A stretch of DNA of 64,000 bases from Jacaranda mimosifolia (Eukaryota > Streptophyta > Magnoliopsida > Lamiales > Bignoniaceae), in the NCBI GenBank assembly GCA_018894105.1, contig CM032131.1, positions 3,126,501 to 3,190,500 on the forward strand, given 5' to 3'. The stretch's first letter is position 1. Every line of letters starts with the position of its first letter. The translations under genes and the position numbers were made by a program. Under the pieces are notes generated by a model. That model was not told the DNA's origin. It did no database searches and worked only from the letters and a program-made list of their open reading frames with translations. Shown in pieces: positions 44,591 through 57,549 of this stretch.

Positions 44591-46085
44591 ACATATGTAT
44601 CAAATATTTTTTTATAAAAATAATTGATTGAGAATCATATATACTTGGCATAAATACAGCAAATTGAAATAGGGGTAGAATAAAAAATGGAATAAAGGGT
44701 CCAAATTGCTCTAATATTGTTTCTCATTCATTAATCTCAAATATAAGTTATTGTCTCAATCATTAAATCTTTCTTTTGATCATTTTATCAATTGGTTTCC
44801 CCATATGAATAGCCTTACCTCCTAGCAAAAATTTTATGCCAATTTCTAATTTTACGGCCAAGAAAGACCATAAACGGTCAAATTTTCTTCTTCTTTTTTC
44901 TCTTTCTTTTTGTCAATATAAAAAGATTATATTTATTAAATTTTAATCTCAACGAGTCCAGCCGCAGCATCAGGTCCTCCGATTCGCGACCTTGACTTAA
45001 TTTTTTTCACGCTTAAGTCAACGGAAATGCGTTTGCTGCGCTTACTTCCGTCTTGTGAACTTGAGTTCTGTCCACACCAAATCCTTTCAGCCATACTTTC
45101 AAGATTCCCATAGCTCCTTTCTTCAGGATAACCTAATAAACTATAACAATATCTAGATTACAAGTTTAGTGGTTGACTTTGGGTCTATGGCCCTATTGCA
45201 CGTTTAATAATTATGTACAACTATTTAATTTATGAGTTAGAGGATTTAACAAAAATTAGTATTAGTATATTTTATTGAACCTTTAATATTCTAAAAGAGA
45301 TTAAGGAGGGCTAATTAGGAGACTTTGAAAAATATGAATTTTTGACGACAATGTACTTGTAATATCAAATATGTTTGATACGTTTCAAATTTGAATTTAG
45401 TCATCTCTTTGAAAATAGTACATAAGATGGATTTATAATTTAGGAAGCATCTTGATTAAAGAATTTTACTTTAGTCCAAATGTTATTCTCCTTACCCATT
45501 TTTTCTATCATTAATAAGAATATTTATAGTACTAGGAGTTTATTCGTTCTATTATTGTGAGCGAGATTTTATTTTAATATATTTTATTATAATTTTAGTA
45601 GGTCATATTATGGATACATCACCAGGACAGCTACAAAAAGTTTAGCACGTTTTTTCCGGCGCAATAATAGTGTCCATTAATAAGTGGTTGCGCGTTGTTG
45701 GAGATATAAGAAACTTCCTCCTTTCTCTCTCTTTTAAGTAAATGAAAAGGAAAAATGGTACTTGTTATTAATAAAGAAAAGACGGTGAGATTATCATCAA
45801 AAATACTTTTTGGCGTATACTCTTATTTAATTAATGATGTCGACGATTGACAAATGGAGCAGGGAAATAAATCCACATATGTTGTTGGAGAATCATGCGA
45901 CACTTACCCAAATTTAAGGTTCCTTCTTGGTCCCTGCTTATGAATTCTTTAAGGGTTTGATTAAGACCATCGATTTTGAATTATTTACAATTATTTATTT
46001 GAGTATTTAACTGAATTGCTTCCTCGTACCTTCCAAAGGTGACCTCCAATCAAGCACGTATTTTTTCCTTCATCATTACATATTT
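44591..46085. other. Intergenic DNA, one GC-richer patch
   Basis: Near 44940-45125 the base composition rises. The minus strand at 45111 opens a 32-codon frame (MGILKVWLKGFGVDRTQ..) that reaches a stop at about 45015. No family could be assigned, and it may be chance or a fragment of an exon. Nothing else was recognised. Confidence 0.4.
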
Positions 46086-46534
46086 TGTTAGTCTCCCATA
46101 TCAATGAAATAAATAAATTATAATTTTTATATATGATATTGAACAATTATCATTTCTTGAGTTTGTTTTTGGAGTTGAATGAGACCCAATGTTCATTTCT
46201 TAACATGGTAATAAATAAATTGTCATATCTATATATGAGACTGAGCAATCCTTACCTCTTGAGCTAACTTTTAGGGTGAGTTAGGTTCAAGATCCATTTT
46301 CTCAGCATGATATCGAAGCCACTCATTCCTTATGTTGGGCTACCCAGTGTTGTTGGGCTACCTATTTCATATTATTCCACGCTCCAAATGTTCATTTTTT
46401 AGCGCGTGCGGGATGTGTTAGTGTCTCACATTGGTGAAATAAATAAATTGTGGTATGTATATATTGTATTGTACAATCATCATTTCTTGAATTAGTTTTT
46501 GGGGTAAGTCAGGCCTAAGATCCATTTCTTAACA
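46086..46534 (+). mobile_element. TRIM with three LTR-like copies
   Basis: Copies at 46086-46205 and 46416-46534 both start TGTTAGT and run to ..cttaaca, with matching caatgaaataaataaatt or gtgaaataaataaattg blocks. A shorter third copy lies at 46206-46307, ending ttttctcagca. After it comes TGATATCGAAGCC (46308-46320), a degenerate tRNA-Met primer-binding site, then a 95-bp interior and the last copy. LTR-LTR-interior-LTR suggests a partial tandem or recombination product. It has no coding capacity. Confidence 0.75.
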
Positions 46535-48263
46535 TCTCTCTCTCTCTTAAAATTTAATATAAAATTTTAGGTAAGTTAAAAGAACAAAATTTTATGTTGC
46601 ATCATCATCTTCAAAATAGTAGTTTTTTTTTTTTTTAAAATATACAGATACATAAAAAATCTGCTAAATTCAAATTTTTAACTTTATGCTTTATACATGA
46701 AATTGATGTTATTAGATCAAAATTCACTCAACTTTTCTAAAATAATAATCAAAAGTTAGTAAGTCACATTATTATATTTGCGACTCTACATTTTTTCTAT
46801 TAAAAAAAATTATTTTAAGAAACTAAGCATGATGCTGAATCGTTTCACAATGTAATACATCTAATGTACAAAGGAACTTCAAAAATTCTTAACATAACAT
46901 TTTGTTTTTATATAATATATAAGGGTCTTCTCTCTCCCTCTCTCTCTTTTGGTTGGGATCTTAGGCAAGATTGTCCTAATTGAGATTTTGACTGTAGAAC
47001 TCCAAGCCCGGTAAAACACGTCTTAATTCAGTTCTTGAACAACTGGCTTTGAGATTTGAAGATTGTAAAGCCACTTCGGAAATAAAAAAATTGTCTGTGT
47101 TAAAAACCATGAGTAAGAATAAATGATACTATAAAAATTATCATTAATAATATATATAAAGTGAAAATAATTTTTATTGTGTTACTAATAATATTTTTTA
47201 AGTTAAATAATAATTTTTTATTTTGCCTAATATTATGAATTAATAGTGAGAAAAACTAATATTTTAAGTCATCATCATAAGTAATTTGTAGCACACCTGT
47301 ATTAACATTCTTATAACAATGAAAATCATGTCACTAGATTGCTAGTGTAGATGTTTCATTAACTGTTACAATTTAAACACTGTTCCTGTCACTATTATAT
47401 GTATAAAAATTATTAGGGTGAAATTCAAAATATTTTGTCATTTAATGTATATAATAGTGGCAATTTTATAATGTCACTTATTATTTTATTCTTTTTTTCC
47501 CCCTCTTACATTGAATCTTAGATAATAGTTAGAGAAAAGTTTAAAAGGACTTACGTAAGTTGGATGTCGTGGCCCGAGGCACTACATATAATAGATAAGG
47601 ATAAGGACTATCTAGTTCAAATCTCTATTAAGAACAGCTATCATTCTACTTTCATAATAGTATTTTTCATGATACAAAATTATTGATTGTATTTAATCTA
47701 TGTTTGACAATTGTCACATCTTAATGAATCGAATAATATATATAATCTATTGTTTCAGCTATATTCAATTCTTTATGCATCGTTTGTTTGCATTCCCCCA
47801 ATATATTTTTCAATTCTAAAACTTTAAATAAACAAAAGATGAAATTCTTCAATCCCAATTTTCAAAACGCACACAATTACCTCCAAAATATTCCTTACTA
47901 TTCACCCTAAAATCCGTTCCTCATGCATATATATGCCAGTCATTCAATCTATATATACATATGTATAATTAATATTAAAATATTCATTTATGCTACCAAC
48001 CGAAAAAAAGTGATTGGCGTGATATTTATAGTAAAATTTACCCCCTTTCAAAATACTACTACCGAACAAATAATTTTCTTCCAAAAACATTCTCCCATCA
48101 CATTCCCTAATCCAGTTCCCAGGGCACCTTTTCTCAAAACATTTTCCACAATTAACCCAAAGCCTAAGTAATATAAAGCTACTAATATAACTTAATTTAT
48201 AAATGCAAAGAAAATAACTTAATTTATTATTTCAATTCAAAATATAACTTAATTTATAAATCT
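46535..48263. other. AT-rich intergenic DNA
   Basis: No gene was recognised. Just before 48264, aacttaatttata occurs three times (48188, 48216 and 48246). An 82-codon frame at 47923 has no family resemblance. Confidence 0.5.
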
Positions 48264-48931
48264 TGTTGGAAGATTAGCTCATTAACTAACACATGATTAA
48301 CTTCGATGTGCCAAAACATACCTGTTTATACAGTAGCGAAATAAAGGACGACCCTCATTGGATTCAGCTCGGCTACTAGCCTTTTAGTTCTTTTCACCAC
48401 GTGTTAATCTTCTTTTCTTGTACCTAAGCAGAGTTTCCTCATTTTTATAGATTACTATATGAGCAATCTATTATTTTCACACTCCAGGGCCTTGGGTCTC
48501 TAGGTGATTACCCAAGAAAGTACTATAGAGATTTGCAGAGGATATCGAGAGTTCTGAATTTCTCTTCACTCTCTTATGTTTTTATCTCTCTTGTATGTTT
48601 CTCTTTAAGACCTTAGACCCCTATTTATAAGGGTGAGGTGAAGCTTTATAAGGAAGCTACTTTCCTTTCTTAATGAGGAAGAAACCTTTGGCTCTATCCA
48701 TAAAGCAGCTGATGATGCTTATCCAAATGTCAGCTATTGATGCTTATCCATTGCTGATGCTTATCCAAAGGTCAGCTGCTAATACTTATCCACAATGGAT
48801 GCCTATCTAAAGGTCCCATCAAATATGGATGTTTATTTGGACCACGGGTCAAAACCCTAATCTAATCAGTTTGGGCTATGGGCCAGTACCCAATTTCGGC
48901 CATGAGCTAATACCCGGTCCAAATTTCAACA
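48264..48931 (-). repeat. Left (3') LTR, 668 bp
   Basis: The plus strand starts TGTTGGAAGATTAGC and ends ccaaatttcaaca. An internal minisatellite (48702-48830) is made of about 20-25-bp units of the form gatgcttatccaaaggtcag. The right LTR has more of these units. Confidence 0.95.
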
Positions 48932-48943
48932 TCTCCCACTCAG
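48932..48943 (-). promoter_or_regulatory. Polypurine tract
   Basis: The minus strand reads CTGAGTGGGAGA directly before the LTR TG start. Purine-rich as expected. Confidence 0.8.
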
Positions 48944-49973
48944 ATATATTTGACATACTCTCCACAAATCTCAATCTCTGAGATACTCAATCTCATAATT
49001 TTCTTTCATACAAGAAATGGAGTTGCGACCAAGTGAGAAAAGGAAAAATGAGAAGTGTCATATTAAGTAATCACCAAACTAATATGGCACTACAACTCTA
49101 ATAGAATCTCGCTATACCCTGAACCAATGCAAGCATCTTTGATCCCTCAAATAGAGCATACTTGATTTTCTCTAGTTTGTCTCTATGCCTATGACTACAT
49201 CAAAACACATTTAACACAGCCGGTCGACCTATAGGCCGTAGAACAAATTTAAATAACAAATATGGTTCTTTCTCTAGCCTTACGTACCAATCGGCTTGGG
49301 CTTAATCATTTCCTAGACAAGCTCCGACAGATCGAATGTAAACTTGACCCTTGGATATCTTGCTAAAGTAGCGACATCAAGCTTACGCTTCATGATATGG
49401 TCCAAACTCCCAAAGGGTACATTGATTAATAAGTGCTTATACAGTGATGAAGCAGGGATCCATTCGTCACTCTACTTATATGGTCATCGACATGCACAAG
49501 TGGTATGAATACATGCTATGATGGAGCTCCCACTTAAATGGGCATGTCATGCTATAAAAAACATCATACGAACTTGAGTACATCTGCCACATAAGTGTCT
49601 GACCTCCACTCCAACATATAGTTGCATGTTCGGCTTCCATAAAGCTTTCATAAAGTTTGGACATAACTTCATGTGACCGGTTCGTGATCTTATCTTAGCT
49701 CATAAGCTAAGGCGACTCCGTTTGCGCCAACCTCCTATGCTATCTCATGTGCAAAGGTGAGCAGTTTCATCCCGGTCGCTACTAAAGCGCTAGGGTGATT
49801 GCCCATGTGAGTAGGTCAATCTGAGCCTTGTGACATTTTTTCACAAACGACATAGTACACTAACAAAATTAATAAGAACTTTAAATCTTATTAATTGATT
49901 AAAATGTTCATACAAGTTGTATTAATCAAATTCTATGTAATCCAATACAACTAACATGCCTTTAAAATACATT

Positions 49974-51660
49974 TCAAGACAATGGTTTAGTAAAAGGATC
50001 AGCGATCATATCACTAGTAGAAATATGCCTGAGAGCAACTAAACCTTGCACAACACTTTCTCGAATGAAGTGATATCTGGTATCGATATACTTAATTCTT
50101 CCATTGTATTTTGGGTCTTTAGCATAAGCCAAAGCGATTGTGTTGTCATAGTAGACTACAACAACATTATCAACATTCGGCATAATCCGTAGGCTTTAGA
50201 GAAATCTCTTGAACCAGATAGCATCTTGGACTGTTGATGTGCAAGCAACATATTCAACTTCTATGGTAGATAGAGAGATACATGGCTGCTTTTTACTACA
50301 CCAAGTGATAGCAGTACCTCTCAATAAAAATGTGTATCTCGATGTGGATTTGTGTTTATCTCTGTCCGCTGAACCATCAGCATCATTGTATCCCACTAGT
50401 TTCAAACTACCTCCATAGTAGCACAAGACAAGATCAACAGTCTCTTTCAGATATCTAAGTATCCTTCTGACAGCTTTTAGTGCTTGGGTCCAGGATTACT
50501 TTGATATCGACTCACTATTCCAACTGTAAAGCACAAGTCTAGTCGAGTACACATCATTACATATATCAAACTTCCTACTGCACTTGCATATGGAGCATTA
50601 ACCATTTGTTTATTTTCTTCTACTGTCTTTGGGCAAAATTCTTTGCTAAGAACATCACTCTTATCCATGGGTGTGTCTACAGGATTGGCATTTTACATAT
50701 GAAATCATTCTAAGATCCTCTTTATGTAAGTCTCTTGAGACAAACTCAAGAGCCTTTTAGAACGATCTAGATGTATCCTTACACCAAGTAAGTATTTAGC
50801 CTCTCCCATGTCCTTCATCTCAAAGGTAGAGGACAACCACTTTTGAGTGGCGACAATCAACTTCATGTCATTTCCAGCCAATAAGATATCATCCATGTAT
50901 AGTGAGAGTATCAAAAAACTTCTCCTACTCATCTTGACATAAACACAGTAGTCTTCCTTGACCATTACAAAGCCAGTCAAGCTAATCACTTGATGAAATC
51001 TATTGTACCACTACCTGAATGATTGCTTTAGACTGTAAATGGAATATTTTAGGCGGCATACTTTATGCACTTGTTCCATTTCCCTTAGGTTGATCCATAT
51101 AGATCTCCTCGTCCAATTCTTCATTGAGAAATGCTATCTTCACATCCATTTGAAATAAATCCAAATCAAGCTGGGCGACTATGGTTATAATAAGGTGAAT
51201 AGAGGCAAACCTCACCACAAGGGAGAATGTCTCATCATAATCTATACCTTCCTTTCAGGTGTAGTCTTTCGCCACAAGACGAGCTTTATATTTGTCAATC
51301 GGCCCATCTAACTTATGTTTAACCTTTAGAAACTATTCGTTCCCAATGGTCTCATGCCCAGGTGGAAGATCGACTAATTCCCAAACATGGTTCTTAGCCA
51401 TCAAGCTCATTTCTTCCTTCATGGCAGCTGTCCAATCATTAGTATTTGGAGAAGTCAAGGCTTCCTCATAGGTAGCCAGCTCATCATCATCCACAAGGGC
51501 ACATATGAAAGATTCCCCCTCAATCTCAAAATGTGAATGAGGAACTTTTCCACGCTCGCTCCTACGTATCTATGGATTTTGAGAGCTTTCGTCAAGTGGA
51601 ACACTCCCACTGACCATGGGCCTACTATTATCATACTCAACGATTGTTAGATAGGGTTGC
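49974..51660 (-). pseudogene. Copia pol: RT and RNase H
   Basis: The minus strand includes the RT palm with SLYMDDILLAGN (YMDD at 50888-50899), the connection with LLGVRIHLDRSKRLLSLSQ, the block VGSLIYVMMCTRLDLCFTVG, and RNase H with SLSTIEVEYVACTSTVQDAIW, YDNTIALAYAKDP, YIDTRYHFIRE and IADPFTKPLS. RNase H, RT and the integrase end lie in that 3' order. The N-terminal RT part (51000-51660) is readable only in pieces. Frameshifts between 50426, 50668 and 50989 prevent a continuous protein. RT is the copying enzyme; YMDD is a common variant. Confidence 0.9.
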
Positions 51661-52620
51661 GAAACCTTACCCTTGCTAGTCAAGGATATATCCCCCGGGA
51701 GATCTTGTAGCTCGTATAGCTACAGGTCTCTTTCACTTCACCAATGCTGAGAAATTCCTCATTGAGGAAATTAACATTGCGCGACTCAATTTCTATCATT
51801 CCTCCACTAGAGTGTTCACCGTGCATCACATTGATCTTTGAGTGCTCACAATACTTTATAAAGATATGTTTGCAAGCTTTAGGAACTAGCTTCCCATATT
51901 TATGAGAAGTGTTATGAATTAACCTCGCTGATCGCCAAGGGCGTGAGCTTTTCAAATTAGGCTTTCTACCATGCCATAATTCATATGGAGTTGAAGGAAC
52001 TAACTTACAAGGCACACAGTTTAAGATGTAGGCAATAGTCAAAATTGCATCTCCCCGAAAAGATATTGGAAGATTTACTTACCCCATCATCGATCTGGCC
52101 ATATCCAGTAATATACAATTCCTTCTTTATGCAATATCATTTTTTTGTGGTGTATTAGGAATCGATAATTTCCTTATTATTTCTATTTCCTTACACAGTT
52201 GTCTAACTCATCAGACAAGTATTCTCGCCCCCTTATCAGTATGTAGAACCTTAAGGTTTCTCTTCTTTTAGTTCCCAACCTCCATCACGAAGTGCTTAGA
52301 CCAGTCTAGCACTTCTGATTGATGAGATAGTAGTTATACCGATCTGTAGCGTGAATAATCATCAACAAAAGTGAGAAAGTAGGATGCATCATGTCGTGCC
52401 TTCACATTCATTGGTCCGCATATATCTGAATGGACTATCTCTAAAGAATAAATAGGTCTTTTAGCCTTACCAAAAGACTTCCGGCAAGACTTACCAACTA
52501 GACATGGCTCGCACAGAAGAAGGTTGACCTTAGCGAGTTGACCCAAAAGACCATCTCTAGCTAATCTAGTCATCCTTTCTTGTCCAATATGTCCCAACCT
52601 CGCTTACCACTTAACAGATT
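51661..52620 (-). pseudogene. Copia pol: pre-integrase and integrase
   Basis: The minus strand carries GHIGQERMTRLARDGLLGQL, then CEPCLVGKSCRKSFGKAKRP, followed by YSLEIVHSDICGPMNVKARH and YFLTFVDDYSRY (52597-52334). This is a pre-integrase followed by the integrase core start, with HSDICGPM as the first catalytic-Asp region. The later part (52042-51680) has AYILNCVPCKLVPSTPYELW and KPNLKSSRPW, the usual end of the core. Stops and frameshifts separate the two. Integrase would insert the cDNA and create the 5-bp duplication seen at the flanks. Confidence 0.9.
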
Positions 52621-53950
52621 CAGAAATAATATAGCAAAAGAAACATAAGAAACACTATTATTGGCTAATTCTAACATCAAAAAAATCATGATTCACAAAG
52701 CCCATTCCATACAACTCATGACCATGATAAAAAGTTAGAGTAGTATCCTCCAACGAAAAAGAAAAAACGACATCTCAAAAGTACTAATACTGAAAGTAGA
52801 TTACATCAAATACTAGGTACATATTGGACATCATTGAGGAGCAACTCACATCTTGTGCTGAGCTTACATTGGTAGGTTCCAACTCCCAAAACCTCCTCAA
52901 GTGTGCCATTTCCCATCACAACAAAATTGCTACCATTTGGTACTCAATGATAATCCACAAACCCTGCTCTTTCTCTTGTTACGTGTTTTGTTGCTCCTGT
53001 ATCTACAATCCACCCCTGAAGAGAATTAGCAACCAAAACATGGGAACAAACTAAGGAATAGAGAGAGCATCTAGCGTGTCATACCTTCTTCAGCTCAGTG
53101 CAATCACGAGTGAAGTGACCACGCTTTCCATAATTATAGCACTTAAGCTTCTTGATGTCTTTCTTTCTGCCCCTCGTAGTTCCGCGACTCTTCTTATTAT
53201 TATCAGCCATTGGGCCCAAGTTCTAACTCTAGCTATTGCTTGGTCCAGCACCAACATGCTGGTTTTTACGTTTACCTTTATAGGGCTTACATTGGCCAGC
53301 GTGTACGACTATAGCAATTACATTTGTCATTTAAACTCATTGCATTCTACCTCAAGCTTAAGATGATTGGTGATGCTGTCAAACATGGTAATCTACTCTT
53401 TATGTGTAAGCACAAGCTTAACGTGTCCCCAAGTCTGCTCAGGTAGCAATCTTAGGACTGCTAGAACTTGTTGTTCATCAGTAAGCTCTATTCCAGCATT
53501 TTGAAGTTCTCGAATCATATGTTTCATCACATCAAGATGTTGGATCATTGTATGCTTTGGATCAAGAACATATTGATTGAACTTAAGGGTCAAAGCCTTT
53601 AGTCACGTAGCCGAGGTGCTACCATACGAGACCTTCAATGCTTCCCACAACTCTTTAACCATAGGATACTTCTCAAACTCACGGATCAGATTATCATTTA
53701 TGCAGCTCAACATAGTAAAGTACGCACTTTTATCTTAATCCTCCCATCTATTATATACGTCCAAATCGCACTGATATTCATCAATTGGTCCACTTTCTGG
53801 CATAGTAGGCTTAATCATGATTTTTTCTAGGTGGTCAAGGGTCTTTTCTTTATGAAGCAAATATTGAATCTTCCTATACCACATAGCAAAATTTTGGCAA
53901 TCAAGTTTACTAGTACCATAGAGGTCAGAATAAGCAGCTTGGGAGTCCAT
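52621..53950 (-). pseudogene. Copia gag, zinc knuckle and protease
   Basis: The minus-strand ATG at 53950 starts MDSQAAYSDLYGTSKLDCQN, followed by FAMWYRKIQYLLHKEKTL, then (after a stop) an LREFEKYPMVKELWEAL-like stretch and NQYVLDPKHTMIQHLDVMK, IRELQNAGIELTDEQQVLAV and WGHVKLVLTHKE (53593-53393). The zinc knuckle near 53100-53140 reads CYNYGKRGHFTRDC, with one Cys of C-x2-C replaced by Tyr. The protease motif WIVDTGATKHV lies near 53010-53030. Multiple stops show it is inactive. The start was chosen because the conserved Copia capsid sequence begins directly after it. Confidence 0.9.
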
Positions 53951-54904
53951 TACTATTTATGCACAAGAATGTTAGGTACCAGTCAAAGAACAATTTTATT
54001 CTAGATCCAAGTAAATTTACATCATTTATCTTTAACCCAGTGAGATCGAAAATTTTGCTCTCAGGTAGTAATCATCTCCCACTAAATCAAAAACTTATAG
54101 TGAAATTTACCAATCTTGAATAAAATAACCAATGTGTCCATAAATTCATACGAATCTATACAATATGAAAAGATCTATCTCATATGGCCTCACAGATGTT
54201 CGGTGCATCGTACCAAGATAATCTAGCGTGTGGTGGTAAAAAATGAAATTATACTCTTTTACATCATATGGTCTCAAATAAAGACATATTTCATAAATAG
54301 AAATTTACATAAGACATATTCCTACTACTTTAATCTAGTAGAATAAACAAACAAGGATGTTGTATTACCAACCACTGCTTTAATTATCTCTTATAATCAC
54401 AAAGAAATGATGGAAAATGAACGAACAATTTTCATGAGCACCCAAACATTAATATTCATCATAATAATACATTCATATTGCAAATTTTAAGCCACGTGAT
54501 TGCATAATAATTTCAGTAGAATAACATTATGCAATTATTAATGCATGCTTATGAAGTTTTCAATCATGTTCAGCCACATGTCATGGCACATAGACATCAC
54601 ATAAGTATCGTGGGTCTACTTTCACAAAAGGACCACCATAAAGACATACATGTCGCTACCACGCACCAAATCATTTTTTTTCATATTCAACCAGCGTCGT
54701 GAAACCTTTTTCTGCTAGTACCACGCTAGTATAGTGCTGAAATCATCGTCGCACCAACACCGGCAACTCAAGTTTACAGGCAAAAGCCTCAAGTTAGCTT
54801 TCCTTGTCGATTGATTCTAGATCTAACCATGGGGATTGTATATCCACCATAAAACATGTTATGTCCACGTAGAACATATTAATCGGCGAGACCAAGCTTT
54901 CTAA

Positions 54905-54916
54905 GCTTTGATACCA
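54905..54916 (-). promoter_or_regulatory. Primer-binding site
   Basis: The minus strand reads TGGTATCAAAGC, one base from the standard TGGTATCAGAGC (tRNA-iMet). One base separates it from the right LTR. Confidence 0.9.
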
Positions 54917-54917
54917 C

Positions 54918-55630
54918 TGTTCGAAGATGAGCTCATTAACTAATACACAGTTAACTTAGATGGGCCAAAACATACATGTTTATACAGTAGTGGAATAAAG
55001 GATGGCCCTCATTGGATTCAGCTCGACTACTAGCCTTTTAGTTCTTTTCACCACGTATTAATCTTCTTTTCTTATACCTAAGCAAAGTTTCCTCGCTTTT
55101 ATAGATTATTACCAGAGCCATCTATTATTTTCACACTCCAGGGCCTTGGGTAGGTGGTTACTCAAGAAAGTCCTATAGAGATTTGCAGAGGATGTCAAGA
55201 GTTCTGAACTTCTCTTCACTCTCTTGTGTTTTTATCTCTCTCGTATGTCTCTCTTTAAGACCTTAGGCCCTATTTATAAGGGTGAGGTGAAACTTCATAA
55301 GGAAGCTACTTTCCTTTCTTAATGAGGAGGAAACACTTGGCTTTATCCATAAGGCAGCATATGATGCTTATCCAAAGGTTAGCTATTAAAGCTTATCCTA
55401 TGGTTAGCCGATGATGCTTATCCATAGTAGATGCTTATCCAATGGTCCACAGTTGATGCTTATCCAACGGTCAGCCGATGATACTTATCCACAACGGATG
55501 CCTATCCAAAGGTCCCGTCAAATATGGATATTTATTTGGACCACAGGTCAAAACCCCAATCTAACTAGTTTGGGCCATGGGCCAATACCCAATTTCGGCC
55601 ATGAGCTAGTACCCGGTCCAAATTGCAACA
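54918..55630 (-). repeat. Right (5') LTR, 713 bp
   Basis: The plus strand starts TGTTCGAAGATGAGC and ends ccaaattgcaaca, followed by the AATCT duplication. The internal minisatellite (about 55345-55515) has more units than the left LTR (gatgcttatccaaaggttag, gatgcttatccatagtagat, gatgcttatccaacggtcag), which accounts for most of the 45-bp size difference. Confidence 0.95.
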
Positions 55631-55635
55631 AATCT

Positions 55636-56384
55636 AATGAAATATAAAGCTATTAAAATGTTAGAATAACATAATTAATTAGTTACCCTAACTTTCTACG
55701 AAACATGGTCTTTTGCCATTGTGGACAATTATTATAATAGGCTACAAGAATGAATAATCTATGTGGCTGAGTAAGAAATAGTTGTAGTTAATTTATTTGG
55801 ATTCATGATTATTACATTAGTACTTTTCAGATTAAGGAAAGGTGAAGAAACCGATAAAAGAAATTAATTACTGATCGTACGTAGTCTTCAATTTACCATG
55901 AAGTGGTAATATAAAGTTTCAAATAATGAATGGTAATAAAGGATTTCATTTACTTATCAAATTATATATTTTGCTTTGATATAAAAGGGTGTAATGGCTA
56001 ATGCTTATTTAAAAGAAAGTATCTTATGCAATATTTTTGAAATTGATAAGATATATTTAATTTTAAAATATTTAAATAAGATAATGGAACTTATATAATG
56101 TTATTAATAACGATTTGACAGTTAAAATATTGAAAATTGAAAAAGTGTGAAAATTTTAAGAGGACATGAGGAACTGAATTGTACTTTTTCTAAAGGCTTA
56201 CAAAATTCTAACATTTTATTTGAAAGTTTTATATGTTCTTCTCATAAGAATCCTAAATATTAATATCTTATCGGATATGTCTTGAAAAATTTATAAGTTC
56301 ATTGAAAATACTTTTATTTGGGATCTTATGACTCTTATTTTACTTAAAATATTATAGATTTGAAAATATTTAATAAGAATTTTT
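55636..56384. other. AT-rich intergenic DNA
   Basis: No gene or element was recognised between the Copia element and the Gypsy LTR. Confidence 0.6.
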
Positions 56385-57090
56385 TGTAGAGTATGACGAT
56401 GTCCTTTTTTGGTAAGATGGGTTCCTTGGTTTCAACTTGACAATCAGATCGACCTGAAAGATGGATTGAGGGAATGTGGTGCGTCGAATCCTGCTACCAG
56501 TGAACAAACGTTAGGCTAGCCAATAGGATCCTCGGTTAAGACCTTCAAATGCTTAAATTAGTTCTCGGCCTCACGAGAATTAAGCAGAGCAATGGCTTAG
56601 AATGTATTAAAAGGCATACCTTTATCTCTAAAAAGAGTGTATTTATAATGCTTGGCCAGAAGTAGAAAAGACAGATTTCGCCTTGATATAAGTTAGGCCT
56701 TCTCCCACTGTGTAAGGGCAGTTTAGGTCATTTCAACCTAGCTTAGCATCTTGCTTGTGCCCGATTGGCCGTAAGGGCTGCATTTACCACCATTAATGCA
56801 AAAGTGATGCACCATCAAGCCCATTAAATGTAAATAGGATGGTGGTTTGGGTGCATTTAATATGGATGCGATGGGTGACAGGCCCTGCTGTTAATGCACC
56901 TGTAGCAAGGCAGCCGCTGAACCATCTGCAGGTCTCCAACCTCTAGAGGTCGGGGGAACTCAATCTAAAAGTTGATCTAGAATTTCGAGAGCATCGACAT
57001 GGCTGAATCTGCTTGGGCCCAAAGCTTATTTTGTTTAGGCTTGATACTGGGCCGGAGCTTTTTCCTAGGCTTGTGTGCTTACCCATATCA
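56385..57090 (-). repeat. 3' LTR of the Gypsy element, about 706 bp
   Basis: On the minus strand the LTR starts TGATATGGGTAAGCACACAA directly after the polypurine tract and ends with CATACTCTACA near 56385. The plus-strand left end is tgtagagtatgacgatgtcc. The other LTR is outside the window, so the boundary at the left is inferred only from the TG..CA rule. Confidence 0.7.
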
Positions 57091-57105
57091 TAAGCCCTCC
57101 CACTC
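57091..57105 (-). promoter_or_regulatory. Polypurine tract
   Basis: The minus strand reads GAGTGGGAGGGCTTA just before the LTR TG. It is strongly purine-biased and defines the LTR start. Confidence 0.85.
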
Positions 57106-57360
57106 TATAGTCCAATCGACCATGTGGAGCTTGAAGTGAGAAGTAGTACATTGCATTGCCTTACTATTGACCATAATCTCCATTTTTGAAATTTTGACCA
57201 GGGTTATAGAGGTAAAAAATGTTTTTGAATCTCAACCAGGGTTTCGAAGGCGGGAAATATTTTTGGGCGATTATATTGATGTTTGTGTATTGATGACTGG
57301 TGATTATATATTAATTAGCCAGTAGCCGATCAATTTAATCGATTGGTGGCTGGGCTCGAC

Positions 57361-57369
57361 CTATAAATA
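57361..57369 (+). promoter_or_regulatory. Putative TATA box for the antisense ORF
   Basis: CTATAAATA matches the plant TATA consensus and lies about 240 bp before the antisense ORF sequence on the same strand. A possible intron (gtaagtct near 57484 to tttgtag near 57548) lies between. Function is inferred. Confidence 0.45.
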
Positions 57370-57549
57370 CTTGTTTTGACTGCTTATTTACTACTTTTAC
57401 TGCAATGTTTAGAGGTCGAGCTAAGAAGAATTTTGGTTGGGTCTCAACGTTCAATAATTCTTAGTTTTTTGCGTATATCTTGCGTAAGTCTTTCTGTTCT
57501 CTTACTTAACTCGTTTGTTGTGCTTTCTATTCTTCTTTTGTTTGTAGCA

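Larger units (their letters stand above)
48264..55630 (-). mobile_element. Copia element with both LTRs, AATCT target duplication
   Basis: The LTRs at 48264-48931 and 54918-55630 are homologous along their length. AATCT flanks the element on both sides (48259-48263 and 55631-55635), which is the 5-bp duplication made by integrase. Between them, on the minus strand, lie primer-binding site, gag, zinc knuckle, protease, pre-integrase, integrase, RT, RNase H and polypurine tract. Domains are complete in order but frameshifted and interrupted by stops. LTR divergence of several percent points to an old insertion. Confidence 0.95.

Noticed and set aside
45015..45111. C2-domain protein start (MGILKVWL..)
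   Set aside because: Resemblance stops after about eight residues, and the frame ends within 32 codons.
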